64,000 nt of DNA, taken from Callipepla californica brunnescens. Its lineage: Eukaryota; Chordata; Aves; Galliformes; Odontophoridae. Below the pieces are notes generated by a model that did not search any database, was not told the DNA's origin, and worked only from the letters and a program-made list of their open reading frames with translations. The position numbers were made by a program, and so were the translations under genes. Position 1 is the stretch's first letter, and each line of letters starts with the position of its first letter. The stretch covers positions 26,046,437 through 26,110,436 of the forward strand of contig JALIRH010000002.1 in the NCBI GenBank assembly GCA_023055505.1. Direction: 5' to 3'. Of this stretch, positions 12,986 to 25,700 are shown one piece after another.

Positions 12986-15900
12986 AGCAGCATATTCCAT
13001 GTCAGTAATTCCTTCCAGCATTGGACTTTCAGGACCAGCCCATAATTATGTGCACAGCTGGTCTGCTGTAGCAGTTCTTGACTGCTTGCAATAAGACGTG
13101 TCTTTTTGTCTTCAGCTGTTCCCATTACATGGGTGCTGCTGAGCCAACTAGCTCAAAATGCAACTGCACTAGAACAGTGTTAATGTGTCAAGGGGAAGGA
13201 TTTGTCCTGATTTCATACACACCAGCCCTAAAGTGAAATGCAGTAGACAAGACACGGATAAAAGTGATCTTGGTCTTTGTGTTTGTGTAGTTCACTGCTG
13301 GCTCCACATGTAATCAGCTAGAAGCTGGAATGCATCAAGACACAGGCAGAAAAATTAACAGCATCCGGTCTTACAGCTTTCCTATAGTGAGCTTGGAGAA
13401 GGCTCTCAGCCTTTGTCCTGGTGTCACAGTGCTGTAAGGAGAGGTTCTGGCAGCTGTGCAGACAGCAGTCCTGTCATGTGTCTCCAGAAGCATTTAAGAG
13501 TATGCAGTTACTCTTTGGTGCTCAGCACCAAAATAAAACAAGGATAAAGTTTTTGCTTCATTGCTATCTTAGCGTTTTTTTTGTCTTTGTATCTGTTAGA
13601 GGGGATTGCCTCGGGCGGCAGACACGAGTGGAAACTGAGGAGAAGGATGGGAGATGGAAGCTGATGAGAAGAGCTGGGCTGGGTGGAAAGCTGGGCACAT
13701 ACTGTGGTGAGGGAATACCAAGAGGAGAGCAGGAGTTCTAGTACAAGGGATCAAGGTCAAAAGGACCCACTTCCATCAAATTCTTGGTCTGAGATAAAAA
13801 CAGTCTGCATTAGGGCAGCCAGAGGCATGCTTTTGGCTGCAGTCAAGTGGCTCTTTCCCAAGCACAGTTCGTGAGCTATCTCAGGCCAGGAACCACTCCT
13901 GGTGGTCAGTTGGGATGCACGTACCGTTTTATGGATAACTTCAACCTAGACTGTGCCATGCCAGTTGGGCCCGGTACAAGACAGTTATCCCAGATATGTT
14001 AAATTCCTGCTGTGGACCTAACTTTGAGCACATTTCTCACTGGAGGTACTGGAACTGGAAGTAGCAGGCTGGTAGGAGACCTTACAGCCTAAGAAGGGTG
14101 CTCAGCACAACTCCTGCTCTGAAAATTCACAACAGAGAGCTGTGTTGGCGGTGTCCATCTTGTCCTCTTGCATGTGGGTTCTCACATCTGAAGTCACTCA
14201 CTTGTTGGAACAATTTCTTCCTTTGCCCAGTCTGTATCTACAGTTCATTATTTAAACTAAAAGAGTGGGACCTCCTGGGTCACTGGGTTCTGTGTGCACA
14301 GGGCCTTCCCAGGACATTCGTTCCCAGGCGTGAAAGAAATTGAGGCCTTGGTCCAAGCTTCAGCAGCATGCCCTCACTAGCCAAAGTCCTCACTCCATGC
14401 ACTCCCCAAAATTGCAGCCTCCTCACTCTCTTTTGTAAGTCTCACTCTCAAAACTACTTCACCCGGGGTGCACTTTTTATTCTCAGTTTGCCAACAAATG
14501 CTTTTGCACTGTACCCTTGTATCCCCCCCAAATCACACTACTGAAATGCCTGAGGTGGGCTTCATCCTTGCATCCCTTCAGGAAAAATAGCATATTATGC
14601 AGGGACAGCGTGGGTCATGTAGTGAAATACCTGACTTTCTAAACCACAAAAATAATCATTTTATTTTGAGGAAATGGCTGTAGGTGTTATTTGTCATCCA
14701 GGTTCTACTAATTGCAGATACTGATACCTAAAAAGCAAGAGCAAGTTTTCCAACGAGGAGGAGAAATTCTATTCAGTGTGGTGTTAAGAATTAGTTTTCT
14801 GAACTGACAGTGGTTTTGAAGTGTGAACGCACACCACCACTGCCATTTTGCCCTAGGTGAAACAAGCTTCCCCATCTAGACATCTCAGGTCTGACTCAGC
14901 CCATTACTTTGTCGCAGTGATTGTTCCATGAGGTTCAGCCATTCCAGTCTGGCAGTGTTTCAGAGGCGGCAGCAGGACATTCTGTCAAGCCGGGCGATGT
15001 CACGCTGTGTGGGCTCCGTCCTTGACAGTGGGTTTGTCACCTCTGCAGCACCAGAGCACTGCCATCAGGACAGCAGACACTCGTACCTTTCCCTTAACAG
15101 AAAGCTTCACCAGAGGGCAGCACGGTACAGCTTTTTATTGTAAAAGCAGTAGTTAACCATTTCAGGTGTCTCAGGTCTTTGATGTCAGCTGTTTGTTGTT
15201 CTCTGGGCATGGTTGCACGTACATTTCTCTTCAAAGCTAGCCTCTAAGGAAGCTCAAAATCCATTCCGTTAGCCGTGCATTAACCTTGCTGTTGCTCAGT
15301 GTTTAAAGCATAACTGTTGTACAGCTTATGAGTCTTCTTGCACTGGTGCCAGAGTCCTGCAGGAGCTAGAGATCACTGGGGATACTTGCTTTTGTTGTGT
15401 AGGCTTCCTTTTGGTCAAGCTCTTCCAGCTTACTGATAGGTTCTGCTTGCACCGTCTTCAGCAGTTGCCTCTCCTGGTTGAAATGCCAGAGCACCTGACT
15501 ATTTCTGACTTGTCAGAACTTTGCTATCTGCACTTTGGGCCTTTTGCTGCAAAACAAGTACAGTTCTGTCTTCTTCCTTCTGGTCATTTACTTTCCTCCC
15601 TCTGGCTTCTGCCTGTTTCTCATTTCTGGCTTGTGTCTTGCTCTTCTTGGCTCTCTTTCTGATCTCACTGCCTTTTATGTGAAGTCAGGCAACATGAGAG
15701 GACTACAGAGATGCTGTTTGCCATTGTAGGAAGAAAATTTGTGAGGCCAAAACTTAGAATTGAAGCTGGCCAGTCCTGTGGGGGACGGCAAAAAGTACTT
15801 TTTTAAATATGTCAGCAGCAGGAGGAGGATCTGGGAAAGCATTGCTCTGTTGCTGGCTGAGGATGGTCCCTTTGCCAGTAGGGATGCAGACAAAGCAGAA

Positions 15901-16521
15901 TTCAGTATTACTACTTTTCAGACCAGCAGTTAAGAAAGCAAGTATCTCACGTAGAAATAGGTTAGCAGGTTAGAGCTGATCGACTGCAAGGAAGATTTCT
16001 ATGGTGTTCCTTTTAATGCCTTATGTAGCTTACTTGTCACTGTACTTTGAACTCTGAATCCCTTGCAGACAGGAGACAAGGAGAGGAGGTGAGTCCTGCT
16101 GCAACTCGATCTTGTTAACTTTGCAGTGGTCGTTTTTTGAAAGCTCTCTTTTCAATCAAATTATGAAATACAATTGCCAAATAGACTACTCCGTGCCTTG
16201 AAGTGGATTTGTGAACTTTCTTCCTCAAAGTACAAATACAGAGACGTTGTGCTACATTTTATCCATGCTGAGATTGTAGATACATAACAGGCTGCATGAA
16301 TATTTGACAAGGTTTGTTCTGTGTCACCATTGGAAATGTAGCTGAAGATAATCTTTAGCTGGCTGTCTTGCACTCAGAACTGTTTGTTTTTTTAATTAAG
16401 ATCTCTATCTGAAAATCTCTCCTGCCAGATTTGGAGTTGTCACATTCGTTATCTTCGAAATCTGTGTTAACTTTGAAAACTGTTTCTCTTTGTGCAGACA
16501 GGGAAGCTGCGTTCAGCGCTG

Positions 16522-16545
16522 ATGCCAGCCTTCTCCAAGAAGTAG
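16522..16545 (+). other. Upstream ORF in the PAG1 leader (7 codons)
   Basis: An ATG at 16,522 opens a 7-codon frame closed by TAG at 16,543-16,545, 38 bases before the PAG1 start codon and in another frame. Its context is weak (C at -3, C at +4), so most ribosomes should scan past it. Its presence in the mRNA depends on the inferred exon start at 16,498. If it is, it could mildly reduce PAG1 translation. That role is inference. Confidence 0.45.
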
Positions 16546-16583
16546 CCTCTTCATCCCCAGTGCCATCAGCTCCTCCTAGTACC

Positions 16584-16708
16584 ATGGGACCAGACAGTGG
16601 CTTCCTCAGCAGCGGACGGGTCCACGTCATCCTGTGGGGAAGCTTGGCAGCTGTAACGACACTCTTATTCCTCACCTTCATCATCTTCCTCTGCTCCAGC
16701 TGCAACAG
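16584..16708 (+). CDS. PAG1: PAG1 coding exon 1: outer tip, membrane helix, palmitoylation motif
   Basis: Encodes residues 1-41 plus two bases of codon 42. The helix (about residues 15-36, rich in L, V, I, T and F) is followed at once by C37-S-S-C40. In human PAG the CSSC motif is palmitoylated. The ATG sits in a near-ideal Kozak context, and no upstream in-frame Met lies inside the inferred exon. Donor GTATGA; intron phase 2. Confidence 0.95.
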
Positions 16709-19700
16709 GTATGACTCAGGAGCTTAGGAAGCAGTGACATTTCTCAAGTCAAGAAATTGCATGGACCGAAATAGCTGCATTGGTAACTAATTAGTGAGAA
16801 ATACTGAGAACTCCAGTGCAGAAATAGCTAATTATCACATTGGAGTGAGTCAATGCAGAGCAGTCATTGGCGTTTTTGGAGAGCGAAGTTAATTCACGCT
16901 ATGCTGCCTTCTCCCTGATGCACCCACAGGTATGTCTGGGTTGGCTTCTGGTAGCATTGTGCCCTCAGGGCAATTTATTCCTTCTGCCTGAGGAGGCTGA
17001 CTGCAACGATGAGCTGGGGAGGGGAGCAGTGGCAGCACCTGCCTTGCTTCTGTGCCTCACTGATGAATCCCCTTGACATATCTCGGCTTTTCTGCATTAT
17101 CCTGGATATCAGCTCACACAACACACACGCAAAAAAATCTATATAAAAACATTTTTGTAAGTCAGTACTTGAGTCAAAGCTTGGATAGAATGAGAGATAA
17201 TGACCTTACATTGTGCCAAAGGAGGTTCAGGTTGGATGTTGGGAAAAAATTCTTCTCAGAGGGAGTGATAATGCATGGGAATGGGCTGCTCAGGGAGGTG
17301 GTGGAGTCACTGTCCCCGGGGGTGTTCAGGAGTGGATGTGGCACTCAGAGATGTGGTTAGTGGGCATGAGGGGATGGGCTGATGGTTGGACTTGGTAATC
17401 TCAGAGGCCTTCATGATTCCATGATAATTCCATCTATCCTATACTGTTACTTTACACCAGCAGTAGTATTAAGTGCTGCTTCACACCTAGCTGGAGAAGT
17501 GCAATGTGTCCTAGTGAAATAAAAGCAGAAAGATTTTGCTTTTTACACTGAAAAAGTGCAAATGTGTCAAAACTTTTTATAAACCAGAAGACAGAGCTGA
17601 TGTGGGCAGGCAAAAGGAAGAAGAGGGCTGCATGGCTCAGCATGACCTGGAAGAAGGACAGCAGAAGTTGTCTTTTGCTCAATTCCTGCAGCCTTCAGGG
17701 TTTTGCAGGAGCAGTATCCCTGACAAGGAAAAGTCAGCAGCCACCATCAGCCCCTCTGTCTTGATGGGAGATGCCCTTTTCTGAGGGGTCTCTCCTCTTT
17801 TCAACACACAGACATACAGTTCTCTCTTCCTAACTGATTATTTGGACTGGCCAGATTTTCTGAGAGAGTTTTGCAGAGAGATCTGGAAGTAAGAGTTTCC
17901 ATAACCTGTTAGCAGTTGAGAAAATGAGGTGAACTGAACAGAACAAAGAATGTGTAGGTGAAAAGGAAAGGAAGGCCATTTCTATGTATCTCAGTCCAGC
18001 AGACTGGCAGGTTGAATGCCGAGTTCAGCCTCTCTAAAGGGTTGGATCCTGCAGGAGTCTGTCCTGCCTTAGGAGACTGCCTGGAGGCTGAGTATACTCT
18101 TCAGGAAGCTGTACAACCATAGAAGAATCCTATTCTGGCGTAACATATGTCCACAATGTAAGTCTCTGTTTTACAGGAGGATTTCTTTAATGCTCACGCT
18201 GCAGAACACAGCTGTGGTCACCACCAGCAGTCTGACTGCTGAGTGAGTCCTTGCAGTTACTGAGATCCATCGCCCGAAACTGTCTGGTGATGCTCTTTAA
18301 TAAAAGATTGTGTTGCAGACCTACACGCAGCATCTTTTATAGCAGGTCATTGTGTAGGGCAGGTTGTTTATGCATAAGTACAATTATGTAAAATTTCTTC
18401 CTAGCTTGCTTTAAAAAAAAATGGCTGAGGACATGGAAAGCTACACAAAATCTTCTCATTCTAAAATGTCATAGAAAACGTCCAGAGGACTTCAGGAACA
18501 CTTTTAACTGTAGTCTGTAAGATCTGGGCATGAGTGCAGAGTTCCTTTCTCTGTTTCCTCATTTCACAGTCAGGTAGAATTTTAACAGTTTCTAATGTGG
18601 GAAGTATAGTGCATTACAGACGTAAAAAGTATCACAGATTTCATTTTGTCAGTATTTTCTCACCTTTTTACTCATCTTTTCACCTCGGGGAGGGGGACAT
18701 TATTCTTTCAAGCTTGTGTTTTATTACATTATTTCAAAGTAAGAGCCAACAAGAAGGAAGGGGGCAGACTCTTTAGTGGGATCTTTTGTGACAGGACAAG
18801 GGGAAATGGTGTCAAACAAAAAGAGGGGAGATTTAGGTTGGATATAAGGAAGAAGCTTATGGGTGAGGCCCATATAAGGGTGGTGAGGCACTGGGACAGG
18901 TTGCCCAGAGAAGTGGTGGATACCCCATCGTGTAGACATTCAAGGCCAGGCCGGATGAGGCTCTGAGCACCTGACTGAGATGTGGTGTCCTGTTCATTGC
19001 AGGGAATTGGACTAGATGACCTTTAAAGGACCCTTTGAAGTCAAACAATTCTGTGATTCTATTTCCAAAATGATAGAAACTTGAAACTCAATCTAGACCT
19101 TGAGTACTGCAAAGTACCCACTGAAGCAGAATTCATCTGGAAGTAAAGTTCAAAGTCTCTGCTACTGTGTAATTTGTAGACTTTCTTGAACAGCTCATGC
19201 CTATTAATTGTAACTGGCATCCTGAGTAGAAGTAGGATGAATTTTGTGGGCTGCTTCTACTTCTTTAGAAGATAGACACCATTTCTTCATGCAGCTGTAG
19301 GAACCTCCCTCATCAAAACACATTAATCAAAATTAAATTGATGATAATAATATTTTGATTACCATTAGGAACTCCTTAGTGTGATCTTACATTAAACAAG
19401 AAAAAATTTGTGTGTTCACTGTGTCTCCTCGGGTTAGGAGGTTCACCACCACCCTGTCTTGCTGATAACCTTATGTTGAAGCCATACCTGTCATCATCTT
19501 TAGTTACTCAGTTTGTAATAATGTTGTGAATCAGCAGCTGTGTAAAAGCTATTAATGATTGGCATCTGAAGATTAGTGTAATCTGTAGTAATATGTTATA
19601 CTTCTTCACTCAGGGAAAAGAAGTCCAAACACCAGAACGGAGATCATGAAAATCTGATGAGTGTGGTAAGTGTTTGTTTCTGGCAGCTCGTGTCTACCTG

Positions 19701-22700
19701 GGGTTGGTTTGCATCAGGCTCCTTGCAAACGCTGTGGGTTGGAAAACAGATCAGGAGTTTGGAGGCTGTTGAGCACGGGAAATTTAGAAGTTTCAGGACG
19801 TTAAAAGGAGGACAGCTTCAGTCAGTCTCAATAGTTTGCATTTTTTGATGTCGCTCCAGATCTGCTTTCCGTTTGCTCAGGTTGCAGTGCAGGTGTGGTT
19901 TAGTCATTTGTCAGCCACTGTCTTCTCACTGTTTTAAGACGTGGTGATTTCTGTTAACACAGAGCGTGGAAGGGATATCACCTTGGGTGTACTTGCATCG
20001 GTTTGTTTTAACATCTGTAAACACATCAATAACTCTCAGAGAATAGCGTGCATCATCTGACCTTCCTGGCAATAAAACACCCAACTCAGCACTCCTGAGA
20101 CGAGAACGAAATTTGTGACGTATCTGCTCTTGGAAACAAGTGTTGTGCCCACGCGCTGATGCCACCCACCTGCTTTGTGTTGCAGCCCTCTGAGAAGGAG
20201 GTGTTCAGCCACTCCATCACCAGCTCCGCCACCGAGCCGCCCCCCAGCAGCGAGCAGAACGGCGCGCTCAGCAATGGTGACGGTGAGCAGCGCCGCTCGG
20301 GTGGGCGGGATGGACACCGAGTGCAGTGCCCAAGCTAGCTGTGCTCCAGAGTGTCTGTCATTTGTAATCACATCTTAGCTTTCCAGCCATCTGCTTTCCT
20401 TGGGTGCAGTCCTGGTGTGTGCCCCAGTACCTTTTGTTTCCCTCTGTTCCCCCTGGAGATGTGGCACCAGCTCGCCTGCTGCAGAGCTGCAGGTGCAGGT
20501 AGACCTGGACACCATACACAGCTGCTCTATTCCCATCCCAGCCAACTGTGGAGCTGGGATGTGACCAGAAGCACGGCTGTAGCTTGGAGTTTTAGAAGTG
20601 TTCCTCATGTCTGTGGAAATATTTCAGGCCCTCCTTCAGGGACTGCAGCTTTGGGTCATAGACCCATGCTGTATGAGGCTGACACGTGTGGTTTTGTATT
20701 TTAGGAAACAAATACAGTTCCTTTTCTTCTCATTCTCCGTTTTGCTGAGCACTCAAAAAGTTTCACGCTCATTGGAAGTCACGTATCACTGGAAAATACT
20801 TTGCTCAGCTGCGCCTAAAAATAAATGTGCTCTTGGTTGAGCGCTGCTGAGAGCCAGGGGCTCACTGTGGCACTGGCACTGTGTCCCTTCCTTGCAGCTC
20901 ATGGTGAAGTTGGACAGCAAGATTTAATAGACAAATAACCAAAGGAGTTTCTAAACAACGCCTTTGCATTTCACTGCAGATTGATTTGTTGCTTTGTTTA
21001 CATCTCCCAGTGGCTCTCTGTGCAGAGCAAAGCCCCATATGCAGGGAAGTATTCCTGCCTGCCAGCAGTCCCCACACATCCAGCTGTCAGAAGGTGCACT
21101 AAAGGTGTCCTGTGAGGCACATTCCAGACTGTCTGACGTGCACAGCAACCCTTTCACCTAACAGAACCCAATTTGAGGGCCAGATGGGCAAAACATGCTC
21201 CAGTTTCTCCAGGCTGGTTCCTGGTGTTCTTCAGGAAGTCTGCAGAGAGCATGGGGGGCGAACAGGACCCCTTGCATGTGTCTGACTCCTCCCCAGGAGA
21301 GTGCAGGAAGCAGGTACATGGAGGAGGATGTTTTCATTCCTGCGTTTCCCATTCATGTAGCAATTACTCACACCTTAACGTTCTTTCCTGGGTTCTGCTG
21401 TCAGATTACGGCTCCCAGAGGCGGTGTGAGTGTGCATGCCCAGAGCATGAGGTAAAGAAACGTACTTGTCAGCCACCAAATCAATGGCACTGATTGCTTC
21501 GGCAACGCTTGGTGTCATAATGTCAAACACTCTAAAGGAATAGGAAGAGAATAACATAGGAACTGTACTGTAAAGCTGTTCAGAAGTGATTCTTGAAAGA
21601 AACAGCATCGCATAAAGTAACACACCCTGTTCTATCTGAAATGTGCCCGTACGTGCATGTATATGTATACAGCCCTGAATGCAGGCAGATGCCTTATGTG
21701 AGCGCTGTCAGATGAGGAGCCCCGTGAATTTCAGTCCTCAGTGCCCCATTTGTGACAGAGACATGTGGCCCACTTCTGTGACTTCAACACGTTATACCGA
21801 CACTACTTTCTGAAGTCTAATCTCTTTTGTGCATATGGCTGGCTCGTTAGTAGATTGTCAGCCTACATTCTGTGCTGCAAGACTAGGACAAGTATGGCAC
21901 AGCGTTCTGATAAGGAGCTCTGGATGTTGTGAGCCGGAGGCTGCCTTCAGCAAGGCTGAGTGAGGCGTGGGTCAGATGGGAATTTGGCCAGCGTGTTAAA
22001 CAAGGTGAGGCTAGGTAGGGAGAAAGCAGCAAAAAAGCACGGGCTTTTATGACTGCAAAATAAGAAAGTGGAAAGAGGAAAATCTCTTTGGGATATTTTA
22101 AATGCAGTCGGTTTGAGGCCTCCTGCCAGCGTTCCCATTGGAGACTACTTCTGATAGACTGAAAGCGTGATGACTCTTTCAGGCATTGTTATCATTGATC
22201 CTTTTAGATGAGAGAAAACTCAAGTAATGTGGAGAGTACCAAGCCACATTTGCCTTTCTTAGTCATGCAGTTGTTTTAAATGCTTTTTCAATCATTTCCT
22301 GTAGTGCTCTCAGAGGACAGTACAACTGCCTGCATCCAGCCTTACGAAGAAGTACAAACATCTATCTCTGATCTGCTAGAACAAGATAGTCTTGGGAAAT
22401 CCTTAAAATGTCACCAGAGCCGGGAACTACCCAGTATTCCCCCTAACAATACCATGGAGACCATCATCTCAGCTAGAAATGCCGAAAATGATCAAGGTCT
22501 TGGAATGGAAGGGCCTTACGAAGTCTTGAAAGACAGCTCCTCTCAAGAGAACATAGTTGAAGACTGCTTGTATGAGACTGTGAAGGAAATCAAAGATGTT
22601 GGGGCAGCAGGCAGCGTGGAAAGAAGCTGCAGCAGAAAGTCAACGGCTTCAGTGATGGCGGCTGAAGGTCGGGATCAGAGTGCTGAGTGCAGAATTGAAT

Positions 22701-25700
22701 CAGCAGAATATGCATCTGTTGACCGAAATAAAAAGAGTCGCCAAAGTGCCAATTCAGAAAGCCCTCTTGACAACACGCCGGATGGAGAGGATGAGCTTCC
22801 CCCTCCGGTACCTATGAAACTTCTGGATGAAAATGAGAATGTGCAAGAGAACGACGTGGAAGAAGGAGAAGGGACAGAAGGAGCAAGTAGACCGGAGAAG
22901 GTAAATACTACTAGATAGCAGCTAGAGAACATACAGGGCAGAGGAATATTTTTTGCAAATATCAAACAATTCCAGGAAATAAAACAGCACTCAAAGTGGT
23001 GCAGGACTGAAATAGGAAAATGCACAGCACAGTTTCTGCATTAAAGGCATATATTCATTTTAGAGGAACCTATACGTAAGATCCTTGCAGCACGCTTTCC
23101 ATAACGCCTTCCCAAATATTATCTAGAAATGACACAGAAAGCCTCTGCCTCATTATTTAACGGTATTATATCTGTGGGTGCTATTACAGTAGGTATCCCT
23201 TACCTCTGTTAGTGGCTGTTTCATGGTCAGATTCTCAGCCTTGTTTTTTTCTAGTAAAAGCTAGATCTGCAGAAAGGAGCGTGAGGCCTTTTTGGTGGAT
23301 GCTGTGGCTTTAGATGGGCCTGTTTTGTTGGGGCACGTCAGCCTCGCTGTGTGACTGCTGTGCATCACCTCAGTGCCACTCGTCTGGTCTCCCTCTGTAC
23401 GAAGTGACGGGGGCAGAAAAAGAGGGGAAGACAGATTGCAGTTGAAGACTTTTAAAATGTAAAATCTGCTTTTGGTCTTGGCACTGCTGTTGCTGTGTAC
23501 GAAGGATCACAGGAGAGAAGTGCTAAATTAAATATCTCCATTAAGTCAGTCATAAAAACTGCAGAAACCCTACACACCTATAGATTTTGTACCTGTCAAG
23601 TTCTGTTTGTCACACATAAACAGAGCAAGGAATTTTTACCTCAGCCAAAAGTTACATTCTCTCAGCAAAAAAGAAAGTGATTTTAGCAGGGAGTCCAATA
23701 CTGATAAGCCTTCCCGAAAATCCTTAAGATTTGATGTGATATTTAAGTGTAGTTATTTACCTGAAAAATGTCAGGAGAGCTGAGGTGTCACTACTTGCTT
23801 TTGGTTGTCCTTGTGTTTGATGTGCTTCAGTAATCTGGGTGGAGGGCAGAAAATACCTGTTAAATACGTGTTATAATGCCCCCATCCCTGGAAGCACTCA
23901 AGGCCAGGCTGCGTGGGGTGTGAGCAGCCTGGAGTGGAGGGAGGTGTCCCTGCCTGCAGCAGGGGTTGGAACTAGGTCATCTTAAAGGTGCCTTCCAACC
24001 CAAAACTTTCTGTAATTCTTTGATTCTGTGTTTAACTGTATAATGTATAGAGCCTAGGAGAGCCAGTGTGAATACAGAGCAGACTCAGGATATGAACATT
24101 GTTCATCCAGACTCTTCAGTGCACATTCTTACAAATAACAAGCTCACTGAGTAGTAAATTAATATAGTGTGTTGCTCATAATCCACCAACACTCCCCTCT
24201 GCCAAATTCAGGCTCTATGTAATTTCTAATTAATATTTTAGAGAAACGACTCTCAGAACCAGTGACATTTTCCTTTCTAGCTGTGAAAAGTTTCCAGAAA
24301 ATCATTGTATTTCCCCATCAGTGGTACAAAGGAAGCATGCTTGCTGCTTGGGAGCTCCCAGCACACCGCAAATACAATATCAGTGTCTGCAAAGACTGGG
24401 AATTGATTAAAATGGTTCAGGTTTTGAAGGATTAATCAAGAGATGGCACATGCAGTTCCCTAAGTGCCAGAAAAAAGGTGTTTGTCTAATTAAAATTTAT
24501 TCAGAGCTAATGTCATCCTGAGTTAAGCCTTGGCAGCATCAGCTCATTGGCGAGCCCTCTGCGAGGTGCATGCATTATGCATCGAGGCGTGCGCCTGTCC
24601 TGTCCTTGAGAGCTACAGCTGCAGCAGAGTTGGAAATGGTAATTGATTGAATATATAAATGTCATTATTGTTGGCATTGTATGTGGAGGTGGGCGCGGGA
24701 GTGTTTTTCTGTTGTGGTGATGATAATTTTTCCCTCTCTTCCGCTTCTTCAAGCGATGCGGTGCCCATGTTTTCTGATGTGGCAACCAAGAACAAGATGT
24801 TTATGGAAATAACTTTATGTTTGTGATGACTTTAGTTAGACAGACTGCATGGGCGTCTCTTCTTTATGGTTGGACTGGATCATGGGCACCCAACCGTTGG
24901 GTCTGCTTGGTCTGCACTGAGTGAAAAAGAATTGTGTTCAGCGAGCATCAGTGAATATCCCTGGGGGCAACTTTTTCCACATGGAGGTATTTAATGCCAA
25001 ACTTTTGTTTAATCCACCCTTCCATGTCAGACACCGTTGTGTCAGACTGCCCCTCTGCTGCCATCTGTCACACAGCAACAACATGGAACAGAATATTGGT
25101 GGGAAGGTTCAACCTCTACTGCCATCCTGCCAACATCCACCTCTGACATTGTGGGCCAACAGAATTACGTAGGAGGCATTATTTTTGGAGCAGCCCTCAT
25201 AAAGTATATAATATAGTTAATGTATATAGAGTAATGAAACTTATTTTTTGTTTGTTTGTTTGTTTTTTAATTGAAACAAAAATAGAGCAACATGATGGTT
25301 GGACTAGATGATCTTGTAGGTCCTTTCTGACCTAATGAATCTATGAATCTATGGAAACCAACAAACTAGTGGGATATGTGACCTCATTCATGTGAAACTT
25401 AGGTATCAGTGTCTGGTTTGATGGCGGTGGCTGCACTTCTTCCTGAGTTGTCAAGGTGTTCGTCAGAGATTTGTGATGAAATCTGACTCTGTGTGTGCTT
25501 CATCCTTGAAAAGAGTTGTTCACAAATGTATGTCCTACAAAAAAGTGGTGATGCGAAGCAGCTGTGACTGTGAAGGGAGGGATATTTCTTTCTGGTGAGA
25601 GAGGTCTTATAAAAGCCTGGTGAAGAGACATGATCAGTTTTTTGATTGCAAATCTACATTCCATTTGCTCAGGTTGCAGCCCAGGTGGGGCCAACAGCGC

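Larger units (their letters stand above)
1..16497 (+). other. PAG1: PAG1 upstream intron sequence (partial, left edge open)
   Basis: No coding exon was found here. The stretch lies 5' of the first coding exon of PAG1, and human PAG1 is known to have distant non-coding first exon(s), so I infer intron. It contains CR1 pieces at about 3531-4092, 7222-7349, 12420-12615 and 12861-12985, and T-rich or TTA simple tracts at about 2065-2087, 6848-6868 and 8757-8777. The many short open frames are in no consistent frame and lack paired splice sites or recognisable domains. A non-coding leader exon could be hidden here and would not be visible without transcript data. Confidence 0.6.
16498..16708 (+). 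other. PAG1: PAG1 first coding exon with 5' UTR part
   Basis: The acceptor is inferred at a pyrimidine-rich stretch ending '..tttctctttgtgcag' at 16,497. A second AG lies 4 bases later (16,500-16,501), so the exact start is uncertain. The exon carries about 86 bases of leader and then the start codon at 16,584 in a strong context (A at -3, G at +4). The donor is CAG|GTATGA after 16,708. A 7-codon upstream ORF lies in the leader part (16,522-16,545). Confidence 0.75.
16709..19613 (+). other. PAG1: PAG1 intron between coding exons 1 and 2
   Basis: GT-AG intron (GTATGA ... CTTCACTCAG). It holds two plus-strand CR1 fragments (about 17,190-17,431 and 18,776-19,062). No other exon-like signal was seen. 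Confidence 0.9.

Noticed and set aside
16431..16727. Reading the PAG1 first exon as a 98-codon ORF starting at 16,431
   Set aside because: The frame starts before the splice acceptor and runs past the GTATGA donor. The true coding part starts at the strong-context ATG at 16,584 and leaves at 16,708.
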